64,000 nt of DNA from positions 1-64,000 of the forward strand of contig DATAGP010000039.1 in NCBI GenBank assembly GCA_036263655.1, given 5' to 3'. A program made the position numbers and the translations under genes. This document shows positions 45,071 through 53,601 of the stretch, piece by piece; position 1 is the stretch's first letter; each line of letters starts with the position of its first letter. This DNA comes from Schlegelella_A sp036263655. Its GTDB lineage: Bacteria; Pseudomonadota; Gammaproteobacteria; Burkholderiales; Burkholderiaceae_C. Below the pieces are notes generated by a model, which ran no database searches, was not told the origin of the DNA, and worked only from the letters and a program-made list of their open reading frames with translations.

Positions 45071-45893
45071 GGCCGTCCTCCTTCCTGGCGTCGGCCAGCT
45101 GCTGCTCGTCGGCGAAGCCCCAGGTCTGCGCCGAGGCGCGGCCGGAGTGCACTTCCTGGATCGCCGCGACGATGCCGGGGTAGGCGCCGCAGCGGCAGAG
45201 GTTGCCGCTCATGCGCTCGCGGATCTGGTCGTCCGTCAGCCGCGTGGTGGTGGCCGTCACGTCGTCGCTGGCGTGGCTCGCCTCGCCGCGCCGGGCCTCG
45301 TCGAGCACGCCGACCGCGGAGCAGATCTGCCCCGGCGTGCAGTAGCCGCACTGGAAGGCGTCGTGCTTGATGAACGCGACCTGAAGCGGGTGCAAGGTGT
45401 CGCCGCGCGCGAGGCCCTCGATGGTGGTCACGTCGCGGCCCTCGCAGCTGGCCGCCAGGGTCAGGCAGGAGAGGACGCGCCGGCCGTCGACGATCACCGT
45501 GCAGGCGCCGCACTGGCCCTGGTCGCAGCCCTTCTTGGTGCCGGTGAGGGCGAGGCGTTCGCGCAAGGCGTCGAGCAGCACGACGCGGGTGTCGATCGAC
45601 AAGGCCTGCTGCACGCCATTGACCTTGAACGACACGCGGGCGAGGTTCTGCGCGGCCGGCGCTGCCGACGCAGCGCCGGCCGCCGGCGCCAGCTGCGCCA
45701 GTGCCGCTTCCTGCGCGAGCAGGTCGGTGGCGAACCAGCCCAGGCTGCCGGCGACCGACTGGCCGAGGAAGGTTCGCCGCGTCTGGCCGATGCCGTGGAG
45801 ATCGGGCATCTCCTCGAGCAGCGCGGCTTCGTCCGCGCTCAGCGTTGCTGCGGCGTTCGGGTCCGCGTCATCTCGCACGGCGGGGTCCTTCAT
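45057..45893 (-). CDS. [2Fe-2S] subunit of periplasmic aldehyde oxidoreductase (PaoA-like)
   Basis: A 278-aa iron-sulphur subunit with a long N-terminal extension. A twin-arginine motif, TRRTFLGQSVAGSLGWFA, lies at about residues 38-55, unusually far from the start, then an Ala-rich linker. The ferredoxin domain follows with GCDQGQCGACTVIVDG and a terminal cysteine in RRVLSC. The second cluster is bound by FQCGYCTPGQICSAVG and MSGNLCRCGAYPGI. This Tat-plus-[2Fe-2S] layout is that of PaoA, which exports the whole complex. It begins at the base directly after the stop of the cyclophilin-like gene and overlaps the FAD subunit by 14 bp. It probably detoxifies aldehydes in the periplasm. Confidence 0.93.
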   Translation of the reverse strand: MKDPAVRDDADPNAAATLSADEAALLEEMPDLHGIGQTRRTFLGQSVAGSLGWFATDLLAQEAALAQLAPAAGAASAAPAAQNLARVSFKVNGVQQALSIDTRVVLLDALRERLALTGTKKGCDQGQCGACTVIVDGRRVLSCLTLAASCEGRDVTTIEGLARGDTLHPLQVAFIKHDAFQCGYCTPGQICSAVGVLDEARRGEASHASDDVTATTTRLTDDQIRERMSGNLCRCGAYPGIVAAIQEVHSGRASAQTWGFADEQQLADARKEDGHATV

Positions 45894-46454
45894 CTATCGA
45901 TCCTCGGAAAACACGACCCGCACGTCGCTGGGGCCGAGCGCCTGCGCCAGGCGGGTGGGGTCATCGAGGCGGCCGAGGCGCGTGTAGGAGTACGTCGACT
46001 CGAAGGTGGCGTAGAACACGACGAGGGTGTCCGAGCCGTACAGCATCAGGTCGCCGCTGCGGATCGTCCCGGGCCGACTGGCGTCAGTCGGCAAGCGGCG
46101 CGCCAGGCGGGCGTATTTCTCGTTGCCGTTGTGCTCCGACATGTCGAGCGTGAGCGGCAGCAGCGCAGCGAGGGCGCGCGCGCTCTCGTTGGCGGCCAGG
46201 GTGATCGCGAAGCGGCGTTCGCCGACGCTCATCCACATGCGTGATTCCTTCGCTGCCGCCGATCCGGGAGCCGCCTCTGCAGCGACAGCGGGTGGGCGTG
46301 GTGTCGATGGCTCGGCGGCATCGCAACTGCCGAGCGCCATCAGCCCGAGCAGCAGGCTCGACGTTCGCGCCGCGGCCGATGTCCCGGCGCGGCGACGTCC
46401 GGCGGGCGAAGGACCTCGGTTGCCGAGGCGCGAGCAGAGGCTGCTCGGGGTCAT
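45894..46454 (-). CDS. cyclophilin-like fold lipoprotein
   Basis: A 186-aa protein with an Arg-rich start, a hydrophobic stretch and a lipobox-like LMALGSCDAAE near residue 43, suggesting a lipoprotein. The mature domain matches the bacterial cyclophilin-like fold (PF18050): MWMSVGERRFAITLAANESA, LDMSEHNGNEKYARLA, RPGTIRSGDLMLYGSDT and ATFESTYSYTRLGRLDDP. These small proteins often sit beside transporters and oxidoreductases; isomerase activity is not established. It overlaps the MFS gene by four bases and abuts the iron-sulphur subunit with no gap, so it is firmly inside the operon. The cysteine-acylation call is moderate. Confidence 0.88.
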   Translation of the reverse strand: MTPSSLCSRLGNRGPSPAGRRRAGTSAAARTSSLLLGLMALGSCDAAEPSTPRPPAVAAEAAPGSAAAKESRMWMSVGERRFAITLAANESARALAALLPLTLDMSEHNGNEKYARLARRLPTDASRPGTIRSGDLMLYGSDTLVVFYATFESTYSYTRLGRLDDPTRLAQALGPSDVRVVFSEDR

Positions 46455-47695
46455 CGCATCTCTCCTCTCGCTCGGGCGGTCCGCGGCGCGTGCGAGCGGG
46501 ACGTCAGGAGCGTCAGCCAGGCGGCCGACAGCAGCACGGCCGCGCTGGCCACGAAGCTGGCCCGGTAGCCGCCGCCATCGAACAGCAGGCCGCCGACGGT
46601 GGAGCCGAGCGCGATGGCCAGCTGGATCACGGCGACCATGAGGCCGCCGCCGGCCTCGGCGCTGCGCGGCAGGGCTTCCGCGATCCAGTTCCACCAGCCG
46701 ACCGGCGCTGCGGTCGCGAGCAGGCCCCAGAGGGCCAGCAGCAAGGCTGCCGCTACCGCGTTGGCGCCGAGGGGGATCAGCAGCAGCGCGATTGCACCCA
46801 GGCCCACGGGAATGGCAATCAGCGTCGGGTACAGGCCGCGCCGGAGGAAGCTGCCGACGAGGGTCGTGCCGATGAACCCGGCCACGCCGATCACGAGCAG
46901 GATCAGCGACAGCGTCGGGATGGCGACCTGCGTCACCGTCTCGAGGAAGGGCCGCACATAGGTGAAAAGCGCGAACTGCCCCGTGAAGAAGGCACCGCAG
47001 GCGGCCATGCCCAGCGCGACGGATCGGTTCCTCAGCAGCATGAACGCATCGCCGAAAGACGCCGTCCGCTCGTCCGCCTTCATCCGCGGCAGGCTGGCCC
47101 ACTGCCAGGCGAAGGCGATCGCGGCGACCGGGACCAGGCAGAAGAACGCGCCGCGCCAGCCGATCACCGAGCCCAGGTAGCTGCCGAGCGGCGCGGCCAC
47201 GACGGTCGCCAGCGCGTTGCCGCCGTTGAAGATGGCCAGGGCCCTGGGCACCTGGCTGCCGGGCACCAGCCGCATGGCCGTCGCGGCCGACAGGGACCAG
47301 AAGCCGCCGATGACCACGCCGATGAGCGAACGGCCGGCCATGTAGGTGAGGTAGTCCGGCGCGAGCCCGACCACCGCGCCCGACAGCCCCATGAGGCCGG
47401 TCAGTGCCAGCAGCAGCGTCTTGCGGTCCATGCCGCCGGCGAGCCGGCCGATGGACAGGCTGGTCGCCACCGCGAACGCGCCGGAGATGGCGATGCCTTG
47501 CCCGGCCATTCCTTCCGTGACCTGCAGGTCGGCAGCGATCGGCGTCAGCAGGCTGACCGGCATGAACTCCGAGGCGATGAGCGCGAACACGCACAGCGAC
47601 ACGGCAAGGACGCCGCTCCAGTGCGCGGGCTCCGGCCGTGCCTCGTCTCGGGCGAGAACGGCGCCGGTGGGGATGGGGCCGGTTCGGGTGCTCAT
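46451..47695 (-). CDS. MFS transporter (DHA1-type)
   Basis: A 414-aa major facilitator superfamily transporter with about twelve transmembrane segments. Motifs are GVLAVSLCVFALIASEFMPV in helix 1, the helix 2-3 loop GRLAGGMDRKTLLLALTG (motif A-like), and GRSLIGVVIGGFWSLSAATA in helix 4-5. The type is that of drug/sugar-efflux permeases (AraJ/DHA1). Its ATG at 47695 opens an operon with the cyclophilin-like lipoprotein and the aldehyde oxidoreductase, suggesting export of the substrate or product. A LysR gene is divergent across 188 bp and probably regulates it. Confidence 0.93.
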   Translation of the reverse strand: MSTRTGPIPTGAVLARDEARPEPAHWSGVLAVSLCVFALIASEFMPVSLLTPIAADLQVTEGMAGQGIAISGAFAVATSLSIGRLAGGMDRKTLLLALTGLMGLSGAVVGLAPDYLTYMAGRSLIGVVIGGFWSLSAATAMRLVPGSQVPRALAIFNGGNALATVVAAPLGSYLGSVIGWRGAFFCLVPVAAIAFAWQWASLPRMKADERTASFGDAFMLLRNRSVALGMAACGAFFTGQFALFTYVRPFLETVTQVAIPTLSLILLVIGVAGFIGTTLVGSFLRRGLYPTLIAIPVGLGAIALLLIPLGANAVAAALLLALWGLLATAAPVGWWNWIAEALPRSAEAGGGLMVAVIQLAIALGSTVGGLLFDGGGYRASFVASAAVLLSAAWLTLLTSRSHAPRTARARGEMR

Positions 47696-47883
47696 CTGGT
47701 TGCGTGCCTTGCTCGCCTGACAACTCGGCCAGCGCGATGTCGAAAGGGTAGGGTCCAAACAGCGTCGATCGACATGCCGACGTGGCACGCGTCTATGAAC
47801 GGCAAGCATCAATCGGCGACAGCCCGGCATGCAGCGCCTCGCCACACCCGCTCCCTACAATCACGGCGCACATCCGGTCCCCC

Positions 47884-48777
47884 ATGGCGCGCGAGAACCT
47901 GAGCGACATCCTTGCCTTCGTGGCCGTCGCGCAGGAGCGCAGCTTCACGCGTGCCGCCGGCCGCCTCGGCGTCTCGCAGTCGGCGCTCAGCCACACCATC
48001 CGCGCCCTCGAAGCGCGGCTGGGCGTGCGCCTGCTGAGCCGCACCACCCGCAGCGTGTCGCCGACCGATGCCGGCGAGCGGCTGCTGCAGACGGTCGCGC
48101 CGCGTCTCGAGGAGATCGAGGCCGAGATCGCCGCCGTCAGCGAGCTGGGCGAGAAGGCGGCCGGCACCATCCGCATCACGGCCATCGACCATGTCGTCGA
48201 CAGCATCCTCTGGCCGCGGCTGGCGCCGGTGCTGGAGCAGTACCCCGGCGTGCGCGTGGAGATCAACGCCGAGTACCGGATGATCGACGTCGCGGCGGAG
48301 CGCTTCGACATCGGCGTGCGCTACGGCGACCAGGTGCAGAAGGACATGGTCGCAGTCCGCCTCACCCCCGACGTGCCGATGACGATCGTCGGCTCGCCGC
48401 GCTATTTCGAGACGCACCGCGTGCCCGTCACGGTGGCCGACCTGATGCGCCACAACTGCATCACCCTGCGGCTGTCGAGCCGCGGCGGGATCTATGCGTG
48501 GGAGCTGCGCGACGGCGAGCGGAGCGTCGAGGCGCGGGTCAGCGGCCAGGTCACCTTCACCGGCGCGTACCAGATGCTGCACGCGGCGCTCAGCGGCTAC
48601 GGCCTGGCCTTCCTTCCCGAGGACCTCACCCGGCCGCACGTGAGCGCCGGCACGCTCCGCCGCGTCATGGACGACTGCTGCCCGAGCTTTCCGCCGCTGT
48701 ACGCCTACTACCCCAGCCACCGCAACTCGTCGCGCGCGTTGCGCCTGGTGATCGACGCGATCCGCGACAGGCGCTAG
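47884..48777 (+). CDS. LysR-family transcriptional regulator
   Basis: A 297-aa LysR-type regulator from ATG 47884 (MARENLSDILAFVAVAQERS). The helix-turn-helix is SFTRAAGRLGVSQSALSHTI, then LGVRLLSRTTRSVSPTDAGE, followed by the effector domain (IRITAIDHVVDSILWPRL, GYGLAFLPEDL). The GLAFLPEDL pocket and SRTTRSVSPT signature are typical of the redox/aldehyde-linked LysR subgroup. It is divergent from the MFS-oxidoreductase operon. The 188-bp gap has a 10-bp palindrome GTCGATCGAC at 47764-47773 and a T-N11-A-like TGCCGACGTGGCA at 47775-47787, either of which could be its site. The gene is 13 bp upstream of the phospholipase D gene. Confidence 0.92.
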   Translation: MARENLSDILAFVAVAQERSFTRAAGRLGVSQSALSHTIRALEARLGVRLLSRTTRSVSPTDAGERLLQTVAPRLEEIEAEIAAVSELGEKAAGTIRITAIDHVVDSILWPRLAPVLEQYPGVRVEINAEYRMIDVAAERFDIGVRYGDQVQKDMVAVRLTPDVPMTIVGSPRYFETHRVPVTVADLMRHNCITLRLSSRGGIYAWELRDGERSVEARVSGQVTFTGAYQMLHAALSGYGLAFLPEDLTRPHVSAGTLRRVMDDCCPSFPPLYAYYPSHRNSSRALRLVIDAIRDRR

Positions 48778-48790
48778 GACGGCATCGTCG

Positions 48791-50392
48791 ATGCTGCTCG
48801 TGTCTGCAACGCGGCGATGGAGTTGGGCGCGAGCCAGCGCCACGCTGCTCGCAGCCGTCGCGGTACTGCTCCTCTCTGCCTGCGCGGCGCTGCCGATGCG
48901 TCCCGAGGTGCCGTCCAGCGTCGCCATCGCCGCTTCCGCCGACACGCGCCTGGGTCGCGTGGCGGCAGCGTCGATGCCGCCGCCGCCGGAGAGCGGCGCC
49001 CGCCTGGTCCACTCGGGCACGCTGGCGCTCGACGCCCGCCTGGCCCTGATCCGCACCGCCGAGCGCTCGCTCGACGTCCAGTACTACCAGGTCGCCGACG
49101 ACCACACCGGCCGCGGCTTCCTCCGCGAGCTCGGCGCCGCTGCCGCGCGCGGCGTGCGCGTGCGCCTGCTGCTCGACGACCTGCACACGGGCGAGCAGCA
49201 GGCGACGCTGGTCGCCCTCGCGTCCTTGGCGAACGTGCAGCTGCGCGTGTTCAACCCGCTGCCGGTGCGCCACGGATCGTGGCCCTGGCGCCTGCTCGCG
49301 TCCTGGCCCGACATCGGCCGGCTGCAGATGCGGATGCACAACAAGCTCCTGGTCGCCGACGGCGCGTTCGCGCTCACCGGCGGCCGCAACATCGCCGACG
49401 AGTACTACTGGCAGAGCGAGACCAGCGCCTTCATCGACCTGGACGTCGTCGTCGCCGGGCCGGTGGTCGCCGACCTCGCGGCACTGTTCGACCTGTACTG
49501 GAACAGCGAGCAGGTGTGGCCCCTCCTTGCCCTGGTCCGGCCGGACGGCGGCTTCGCCGAGCAGCGCCGGCGCTTCGATGCCGCCGTCGCCGACGCCAGG
49601 CTGCCGACGGTGCCGCGCGTGGCACTCGACCGCCTCGGCTACGGGCGCCTGCGCGACGAGATCGAAGGCGGGCGCGTCAGGCTGCACGCCGGACGCGCCC
49701 GCGCCGTCGCCGACCTGCCGCAGAAGGTCGACGACGGCCCGTTCGTGGCCGAGGATCTGTGGGATGCGCCGAGCGAGATCCGCCGCGTCGTCAACGGCGT
49801 CATGCGTGCCGCCGTGAGCGAGACCTTCCTCATCACGCCCTACGCCGTGCCGGGAGAGATCGGCGTGGCGCGCACGACGGTCAACCACGAGCGCGGCGTC
49901 CGCATCCGCATCCTGACCAACTCCCTGGCGTCGACCGACGAGCCGCTGGTGCACGTCGGCTACCGGCGCTACCGCAAGCGGATGATCGAGGCCGGCGCCG
50001 AGCTCTACGAGGTCGATCCGGTGCCGACCGAGCGGCTCGCCTGGCCGGAGCTGCGCGGGCGCCCGGTGCTGCGGATCCACACGAAGGCCGCCGTGGTGGA
50101 TCAGCGCATCACCTACATCGGCTCGATGAACTTCGATCCGCGGTCCGTGGCACTCAACACGGAAACCGGCGTCCTGATCGAGAGCCAGGCCCTCGCTGCC
50201 GAGGTCCTGGGCCTGCTGGAGCCGTTGATGGCGTTCGGCGCCTGGCAGGTGCGCCTCGACGCCGACGGCCAGCTGCAATGGGCACGCACCGGTTTCGACG
50301 CTCCGCCGCTGCGCAGCGAGCCGAGAACCGGTCTGTGGCAGCGGCTGCAGCTTCTCCTGTTCGGTGCGCTGGTGCCGGAAAGCGTCCTCTGA
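48791..50392 (+). CDS. phospholipase D-family lipoprotein (ClsC/YmdC-like)
   Basis: A 533-aa protein with two HKD motifs: HNKLLVADGAFALTGGRN from His183 and HTKAAVVDQRITYIGSMN from His430. Both have the His-x-Lys and Asp needed for phosphatidyl transfer or phosphodiester cleavage. The N-terminus ends in a lipobox, LLLSACAALPM, so it is probably an outer- or inner-membrane lipoprotein. Length and layout resemble ClsC/YmdC-type cardiolipin synthases. Its ATG at 48791 is 13 bp after the LysR stop, so the two may share a transcript. The C-terminal region (WQRLQLLLFGALVPESVL) is hydrophobic and usual for the family. Confidence 0.9.
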   Translation: MLLVSATRRWSWARASATLLAAVAVLLLSACAALPMRPEVPSSVAIAASADTRLGRVAAASMPPPPESGARLVHSGTLALDARLALIRTAERSLDVQYYQVADDHTGRGFLRELGAAAARGVRVRLLLDDLHTGEQQATLVALASLANVQLRVFNPLPVRHGSWPWRLLASWPDIGRLQMRMHNKLLVADGAFALTGGRNIADEYYWQSETSAFIDLDVVVAGPVVADLAALFDLYWNSEQVWPLLALVRPDGGFAEQRRRFDAAVADARLPTVPRVALDRLGYGRLRDEIEGGRVRLHAGRARAVADLPQKVDDGPFVAEDLWDAPSEIRRVVNGVMRAAVSETFLITPYAVPGEIGVARTTVNHERGVRIRILTNSLASTDEPLVHVGYRRYRKRMIEAGAELYEVDPVPTERLAWPELRGRPVLRIHTKAAVVDQRITYIGSMNFDPRSVALNTETGVLIESQALAAEVLGLLEPLMAFGAWQVRLDADGQLQWARTGFDAPPLRSEPRTGLWQRLQLLLFGALVPESVL

Positions 50393-50426
50393 TCACGCGC
50401 GATGGCGTGCGTCGGCGCTCGCGGCG

Positions 50427-51206
50427 TCAGCGGCGCCCCGCGTCCGCCAGGTGCTTCTCCAGGGCCCCCAGTGCACGCTCGGCCGCCTCGGGCTGGCCGG
50501 CCTGGGCCAGCGCCTCGCCCGCGCTGCGCAACTGCCTCGCCGTCAGGCCCACGTTCATGCTGATGCGCATGTGTGCCTGCAATTGCGACTCGACGCCGGG
50601 CAGGGCGGCGAGAGCGCCCACGGTAGCCAGTTCGCGGCTCTGCCAGTCCAGGTTGTCGCGCGCGAAGATGTCGCCGAAGAGGTGCGTCTTGAGGTACTCG
50701 TCGATCGCCGGTGCGAAGTCGAACAGCGGCCCCTTGACGGGCGCGCCCGAGAGCTTCGTCTGGTTCGCCGTGCCCGCGGCGAGCAGTTCCTTGCCGGTCG
50801 GCACGGGACCCGGAGCCCGGCCCGGCGCGTCGTGGATGCCGCGCTGCCTGCGTGCATCGAGGACCTTCATCAGCTCGCCGAGCGCATTGAGGCTGCGCGG
50901 GAACCCGGCATAGGCGTACAGCTGGACCAGGATCTCCTTGGCGTCGCTGACCGTGAGGCCGGCGTCCAGCCCGTGGTTCAGCGCAGCGGCGAGCCGGGTC
51001 ATGTCGCCCGACGCGGTGGCGGCACCGATCGGCGCGATCGACTGCTGGCGGGCTGTCAACACGCCGTCGGTCGCCGCGGGCACGTTCGCCTGGGCGCGGA
51101 CCGTCGCCTGGGCGGCTGCGGGCTGCGGCCACACGGCCCAGGCCGCGGCCGCGGCCACGATGGCGACGAACCGCGTCAGGGGCCTAGCGCGGGTGGTACT
51201 GCTCAT
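50427..51206 (-). CDS. carboxymuconolactone decarboxylase family protein, secreted
   Basis: A 259-aa protein of the carboxymuconolactone decarboxylase/AhpD superfamily with an export signal (FVAIVAAAAAWAVWPQPAAA). Two related alpha-helical repeats are visible: LDAGLTVSDAKEILVQLYAY followed by AGFPRSLNALGELM, and LDWQSRELATVGALAALPGV. The AhpD-type CxxC pair is not seen, so peroxidase reductase activity is unlikely. It is translated together with the cupin gene upstream: the start overlaps that gene's end by 23 bp. Cupin plus carboxymuconolactone decarboxylase pairs occur widely in proteobacteria; both being exported here is notable. The substrate is unknown. Confidence 0.88.
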   Translation of the reverse strand: MSSTTRARPLTRFVAIVAAAAAWAVWPQPAAAQATVRAQANVPAATDGVLTARQQSIAPIGAATASGDMTRLAAALNHGLDAGLTVSDAKEILVQLYAYAGFPRSLNALGELMKVLDARRQRGIHDAPGRAPGPVPTGKELLAAGTANQTKLSGAPVKGPLFDFAPAIDEYLKTHLFGDIFARDNLDWQSRELATVGALAALPGVESQLQAHMRISMNVGLTARQLRSAGEALAQAGQPEAAERALGALEKHLADAGRR

Positions 51207-51684
51207 CGCTTACCTTCTCCATCCAGGTCACGTTCCTGCCGTCGACGGTGCCCGTCACCGCCAGGTGCGTCATCGCCGTCGTCGGCGCCGCGCCGTGCCA
51301 GTGCTTGACGTTGGGCGGGCACCAGACGACGTCGCCGGGGCGGAGGGTCTGCACGGGCTTGCCCCATTCCTGCGTCAGTCCGACGCCCGACATGACCACC
51401 AGGCGCTGTCCCTTCGGATGCGTGTGCCATGCGGAGCGTGCCGCAGGCTCGAAGGTCACCAGGGCGCCCGCTGCGTTGATCTCGTCGTTGGCAGGCCAGA
51501 CCGGGTCGACCCGCGCGCGGCCGGTGAAGTATTCCGCCGGGCCGGCCGCCGACGGCTGGCTTCCGGCGCGCGTGATCTCCTGCGTCGCCGGCGCGGACGC
51601 CTGCGCTGCCGCGGCGCTTGCGGCCTGGAGCGTGGCGGCGCACACCAGCATCGTCCAGCACTTCGCGTTCATCGAGTTCGTCAT
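51184..51684 (-). CDS. cupin-domain secreted protein
   Basis: About 166 aa from ATG 51684 (MTNSMNAKCWTMLVCAATLQ); ATG 51672 (MNAK) is also plausible and would leave a signal peptide ending near AAAQASA. The cupin domain has ALVTFEPAARSAWHTHPKG (first motif with two His and Gly) and RPGDVVWCPPNVKHWHGAAP (second motif), giving a metal-binding beta barrel. The His cluster and the periplasmic location resemble the RmlC/quercetinase-like small cupins. It overlaps the carboxymuconolactone decarboxylase gene by 23 bp, so the pair is co-translated. A role in oxidation or ring-opening of an aromatic or quinone compound is possible. Confidence 0.88.
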   Translation of the reverse strand: MTNSMNAKCWTMLVCAATLQAASAAAAQASAPATQEITRAGSQPSAAGPAEYFTGRARVDPVWPANDEINAAGALVTFEPAARSAWHTHPKGQRLVVMSGVGLTQEWGKPVQTLRPGDVVWCPPNVKHWHGAAPTTAMTHLAVTGTVDGRNVTWMEKVSDEQYHPR

Positions 51685-51969
51685 CCTTGTCTCTCCTGAG
51701 CAATCCATGTTCGAGCGGATCGCACAAGATGGTAGGGACAGGGGCGGTGCCGATTAAGCCCTCTGCGCGGCATGCACCTATGAGGCAGGACGCTGGATCG
51801 GGCGGTCATGCCTGCGCGCGTGGCACCCCCGGGTGATTGTTCAATGGCGTTCAACAGTGCATTGAAAAGCGCCGGCTTCTGCCATGCACGTCCGGACCCA
51901 CTTCGGATGCATCGACGAGCCGACCGCCGGCCGGATCGCCGACAACCTCACTCAACCGGAGCACACCTC

Positions 51970-52314
51970 ATGAAACGCAAGCACATCATCACCCTCGCCA
52001 CCGCTGCCGTCGCTCTCGTCGGCGCTGCGTCGGCACAGGCCCAGCCCGCCGGGGAGCGCCTGTTCGCCCCCGAGTTCGACACCCTGGGTGCGCCGTCGGC
52101 CAAGTCGAGGGCCGACGTCGTGGCCGAGCTTCGCCAGGCTGCCGAGCACGGCCTGGTCGCCGCCGGCGAAGCCGCCGACGTTCCTTTCGCGGAGGAGACC
52201 TTCACCAGCCGCACGAGCCGTGCGCAGGTTCGCGCGGAGGCCGTCGAGGCCATTCGCCTCGGTCTCGTCCCGCACGGGGAAGCGACGCCGATCCCGGCCG
52301 ACGGGCACGCCTAG
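51970..52314 (+). CDS. DUF4148 secreted protein
   Basis: A 114-aa periplasmic protein starting MKRKHIITLATAAVALVGAA with a signal peptide cleaved at SAQAQ. The mature part has the DUF4148 pattern: TLGAPSAKSRADVVAELRQA, AEETFTSRTSRAQVRAEAVE and AIRLGLVPHGEA. Such proteins are abundant and often multicopy in Burkholderiales and their function is unknown. It is alone on the forward strand between leftward operons; a strong bidirectional hairpin follows its stop. The 5' gap of 261 bp from the cupin gene has no recognised feature. Confidence 0.88.
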   Translation: MKRKHIITLATAAVALVGAASAQAQPAGERLFAPEFDTLGAPSAKSRADVVAELRQAAEHGLVAAGEAADVPFAEETFTSRTSRAQVRAEAVEAIRLGLVPHGEATPIPADGHA

Positions 52315-52346
52315 TCGCGGCGGCAAAGCGCCGCTACGACGCCCCG

Positions 52347-52387
52347 GGGCCGACCCCGAGCGAGCTCGTCTCGCGCCGGGTCGGCCC
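52347..52387. terminator. bidirectional hairpin between convergent genes
   Basis: GGGCCGACCC at 52347-52356 and its reverse complement GGGTCGGCCC at 52378-52387 form a perfect 10-bp outer stem, and the loop contains GCGAG and CTCGC that can pair inside. It lies between the DUF4148 stop and the stop of the convergent cupin gene, fitting a shared factor-independent or Rho-assisted terminator, though there is no T-run. Confidence 0.6.
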
Positions 52388-52389
52388 GT

Positions 52390-52878
52390 TCAGCGAACGA
52401 ACTGGTCGACGTAGCCCTCGCCGAGCCCGCACGCCTCGTAGTGCCGGCGGCACATCGCGATCTTGGTGAACACGTCCTCGTAACCGGTCACCGTGCCGTC
52501 CTCGGCGACGTAGACCATCGCCCCATGGATGTTGAAGAAGGTGATCATCTCCGGCGCGTCGACTCGTTCGTCGACGACGAGCGTGTGGATCTCGCCGGGC
52601 GGCTCGTAGACGAACGAGCCCTCCGACGCGACCCAGTCGTGCTCGAGATAGCGCCAGGCGCCGCGGATCACGTAGCCGGTGACCCATGACGGGTGGATGT
52701 GGCGGGAGAGAACGCCGGCCTTGCGCACGCGCAGGAGGTTGCACCAGCTGCCGGTGACGGTGTTCAGCAGCAGCGGCCGGAACCACACGCCGGGCGCCTG
52801 CGGCACCCACACGCGTTCGTCGTCGGGGATGGCCTGCACCGCGATCTCGGGCTGGATGCCGGGCAGTTGAACGATCAT
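52390..52878 (-). CDS. cupin protein, 2,4'-dihydroxyacetophenone dioxygenase family
   Basis: A 162-aa cytoplasmic cupin starting MIVQLPGIQPEIAVQAIPDD. It resembles the 2,4'-dihydroxyacetophenone dioxygenase family: GVLSRHIHPSWVTGYVIRGA, YLEHDWVASEGSFVYEPPGE and IHTLVVDERVDAP carry the His/Glu metal ligands. The family cleaves or oxidises aromatic ketones, but many members are uncharacterised. It follows the SDR gene by 15 bp on the same strand and is the last gene of the kinase-SDR-cupin operon. The context does not fit aromatic metabolism well, so the substrate could be an acid or sugar derivative. Confidence 0.85.
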   Translation of the reverse strand: MIVQLPGIQPEIAVQAIPDDERVWVPQAPGVWFRPLLLNTVTGSWCNLLRVRKAGVLSRHIHPSWVTGYVIRGAWRYLEHDWVASEGSFVYEPPGEIHTLVVDERVDAPEMITFFNIHGAMVYVAEDGTVTGYEDVFTKIAMCRRHYEACGLGEGYVDQFVR

Positions 52879-52893
52879 GAGGTCGTCTCTCCT

Positions 52894-53601
52894 TCAAGCG
52901 ATGAGATAGCCGCCGTCCACGGGCAGGACCACGCCGGTCACGAACCGGGCGGCTCCGCTGGCGAGGAACAGCACCGGCCCGGCGACGTCGTCCGGCGTAC
53001 CCCAGCGGCCGAGCGGGGTCCGGGCGAGGATGGGAGCGGCACGTTCCGGGTCGTCCTGCAGCGGCTGCGTCAGGGCCGTCGCGATCCAGCCCGGAGCGAC
53101 GGCGTTGACGCGGATGCCGTCGACGGCGTAGGCGATGGCCAGGCTCTTGGTCAGCTGCGCGACGCCGCCCTTGCTGGCGCTGTAGCCCGGCACCAGGCCG
53201 CCGCCGAAGAAGCTGAGCATCGACGCGGTGTTGACGATGCAGCCGCTGCGCGCCTTCAGACCGGGGCGCGCGGCGGCACAGACGCGCATCGTGCCGGTGA
53301 GGTTGATGTCCACCGTGTCGGCGAACGCCACCGGATCGTGCTCGGCACCGCGCCGGATGACGCCGGCGCAGTTGACGACCACGTCGAGCTCGCGGAGGCC
53401 CTCGACGAGCGCGCGCACGGCCTCGCCGTCGCGCACGTCGAGGATGCGAAAGTCGATGCCGGCGACGCTCTCGGCGCGCGCCACCTCGGCCTCGGTGGCG
53501 CCGGTCGCGGTGACCGCGTCGCCGATCGCGGCGAAGGCACGCGCGATCCCGGCGCCGATGCCGCTCGTGGCCCCGGTCACGAGGATGCGGCGGGCGCTCA
53601 C
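52894..53601 (-). CDS. SDR-family oxidoreductase
   Basis: A 235-aa short-chain dehydrogenase from GTG 53601 (VSARRILVTGATSGIGAGIA). The NAD(P)-binding TGxxxGIG motif is VTGATSGIGAG, NAG is in VVVNCAGVIRRG, and the catalytic Ser-Tyr-Lys is visible in TASMLSFFGGG and VPGYSASKGGVAQLTK. The start overlaps the kinase stop by four bases (GTGA) and the cupin gene follows by 15 bp. SDR enzymes next to 2-keto-3-deoxygluconate kinases often act on sugar acids or dehydrogenated sugars, so an aldonate or keto-sugar substrate is reasonable. The exact reaction is unknown. Confidence 0.9.
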   Translation of the reverse strand: MSARRILVTGATSGIGAGIARAFAAIGDAVTATGATEAEVARAESVAGIDFRILDVRDGEAVRALVEGLRELDVVVNCAGVIRRGAEHDPVAFADTVDINLTGTMRVCAAARPGLKARSGCIVNTASMLSFFGGGLVPGYSASKGGVAQLTKSLAIAYAVDGIRVNAVAPGWIATALTQPLQDDPERAAPILARTPLGRWGTPDDVAGPVLFLASGAARFVTGVVLPVDGGYLIA

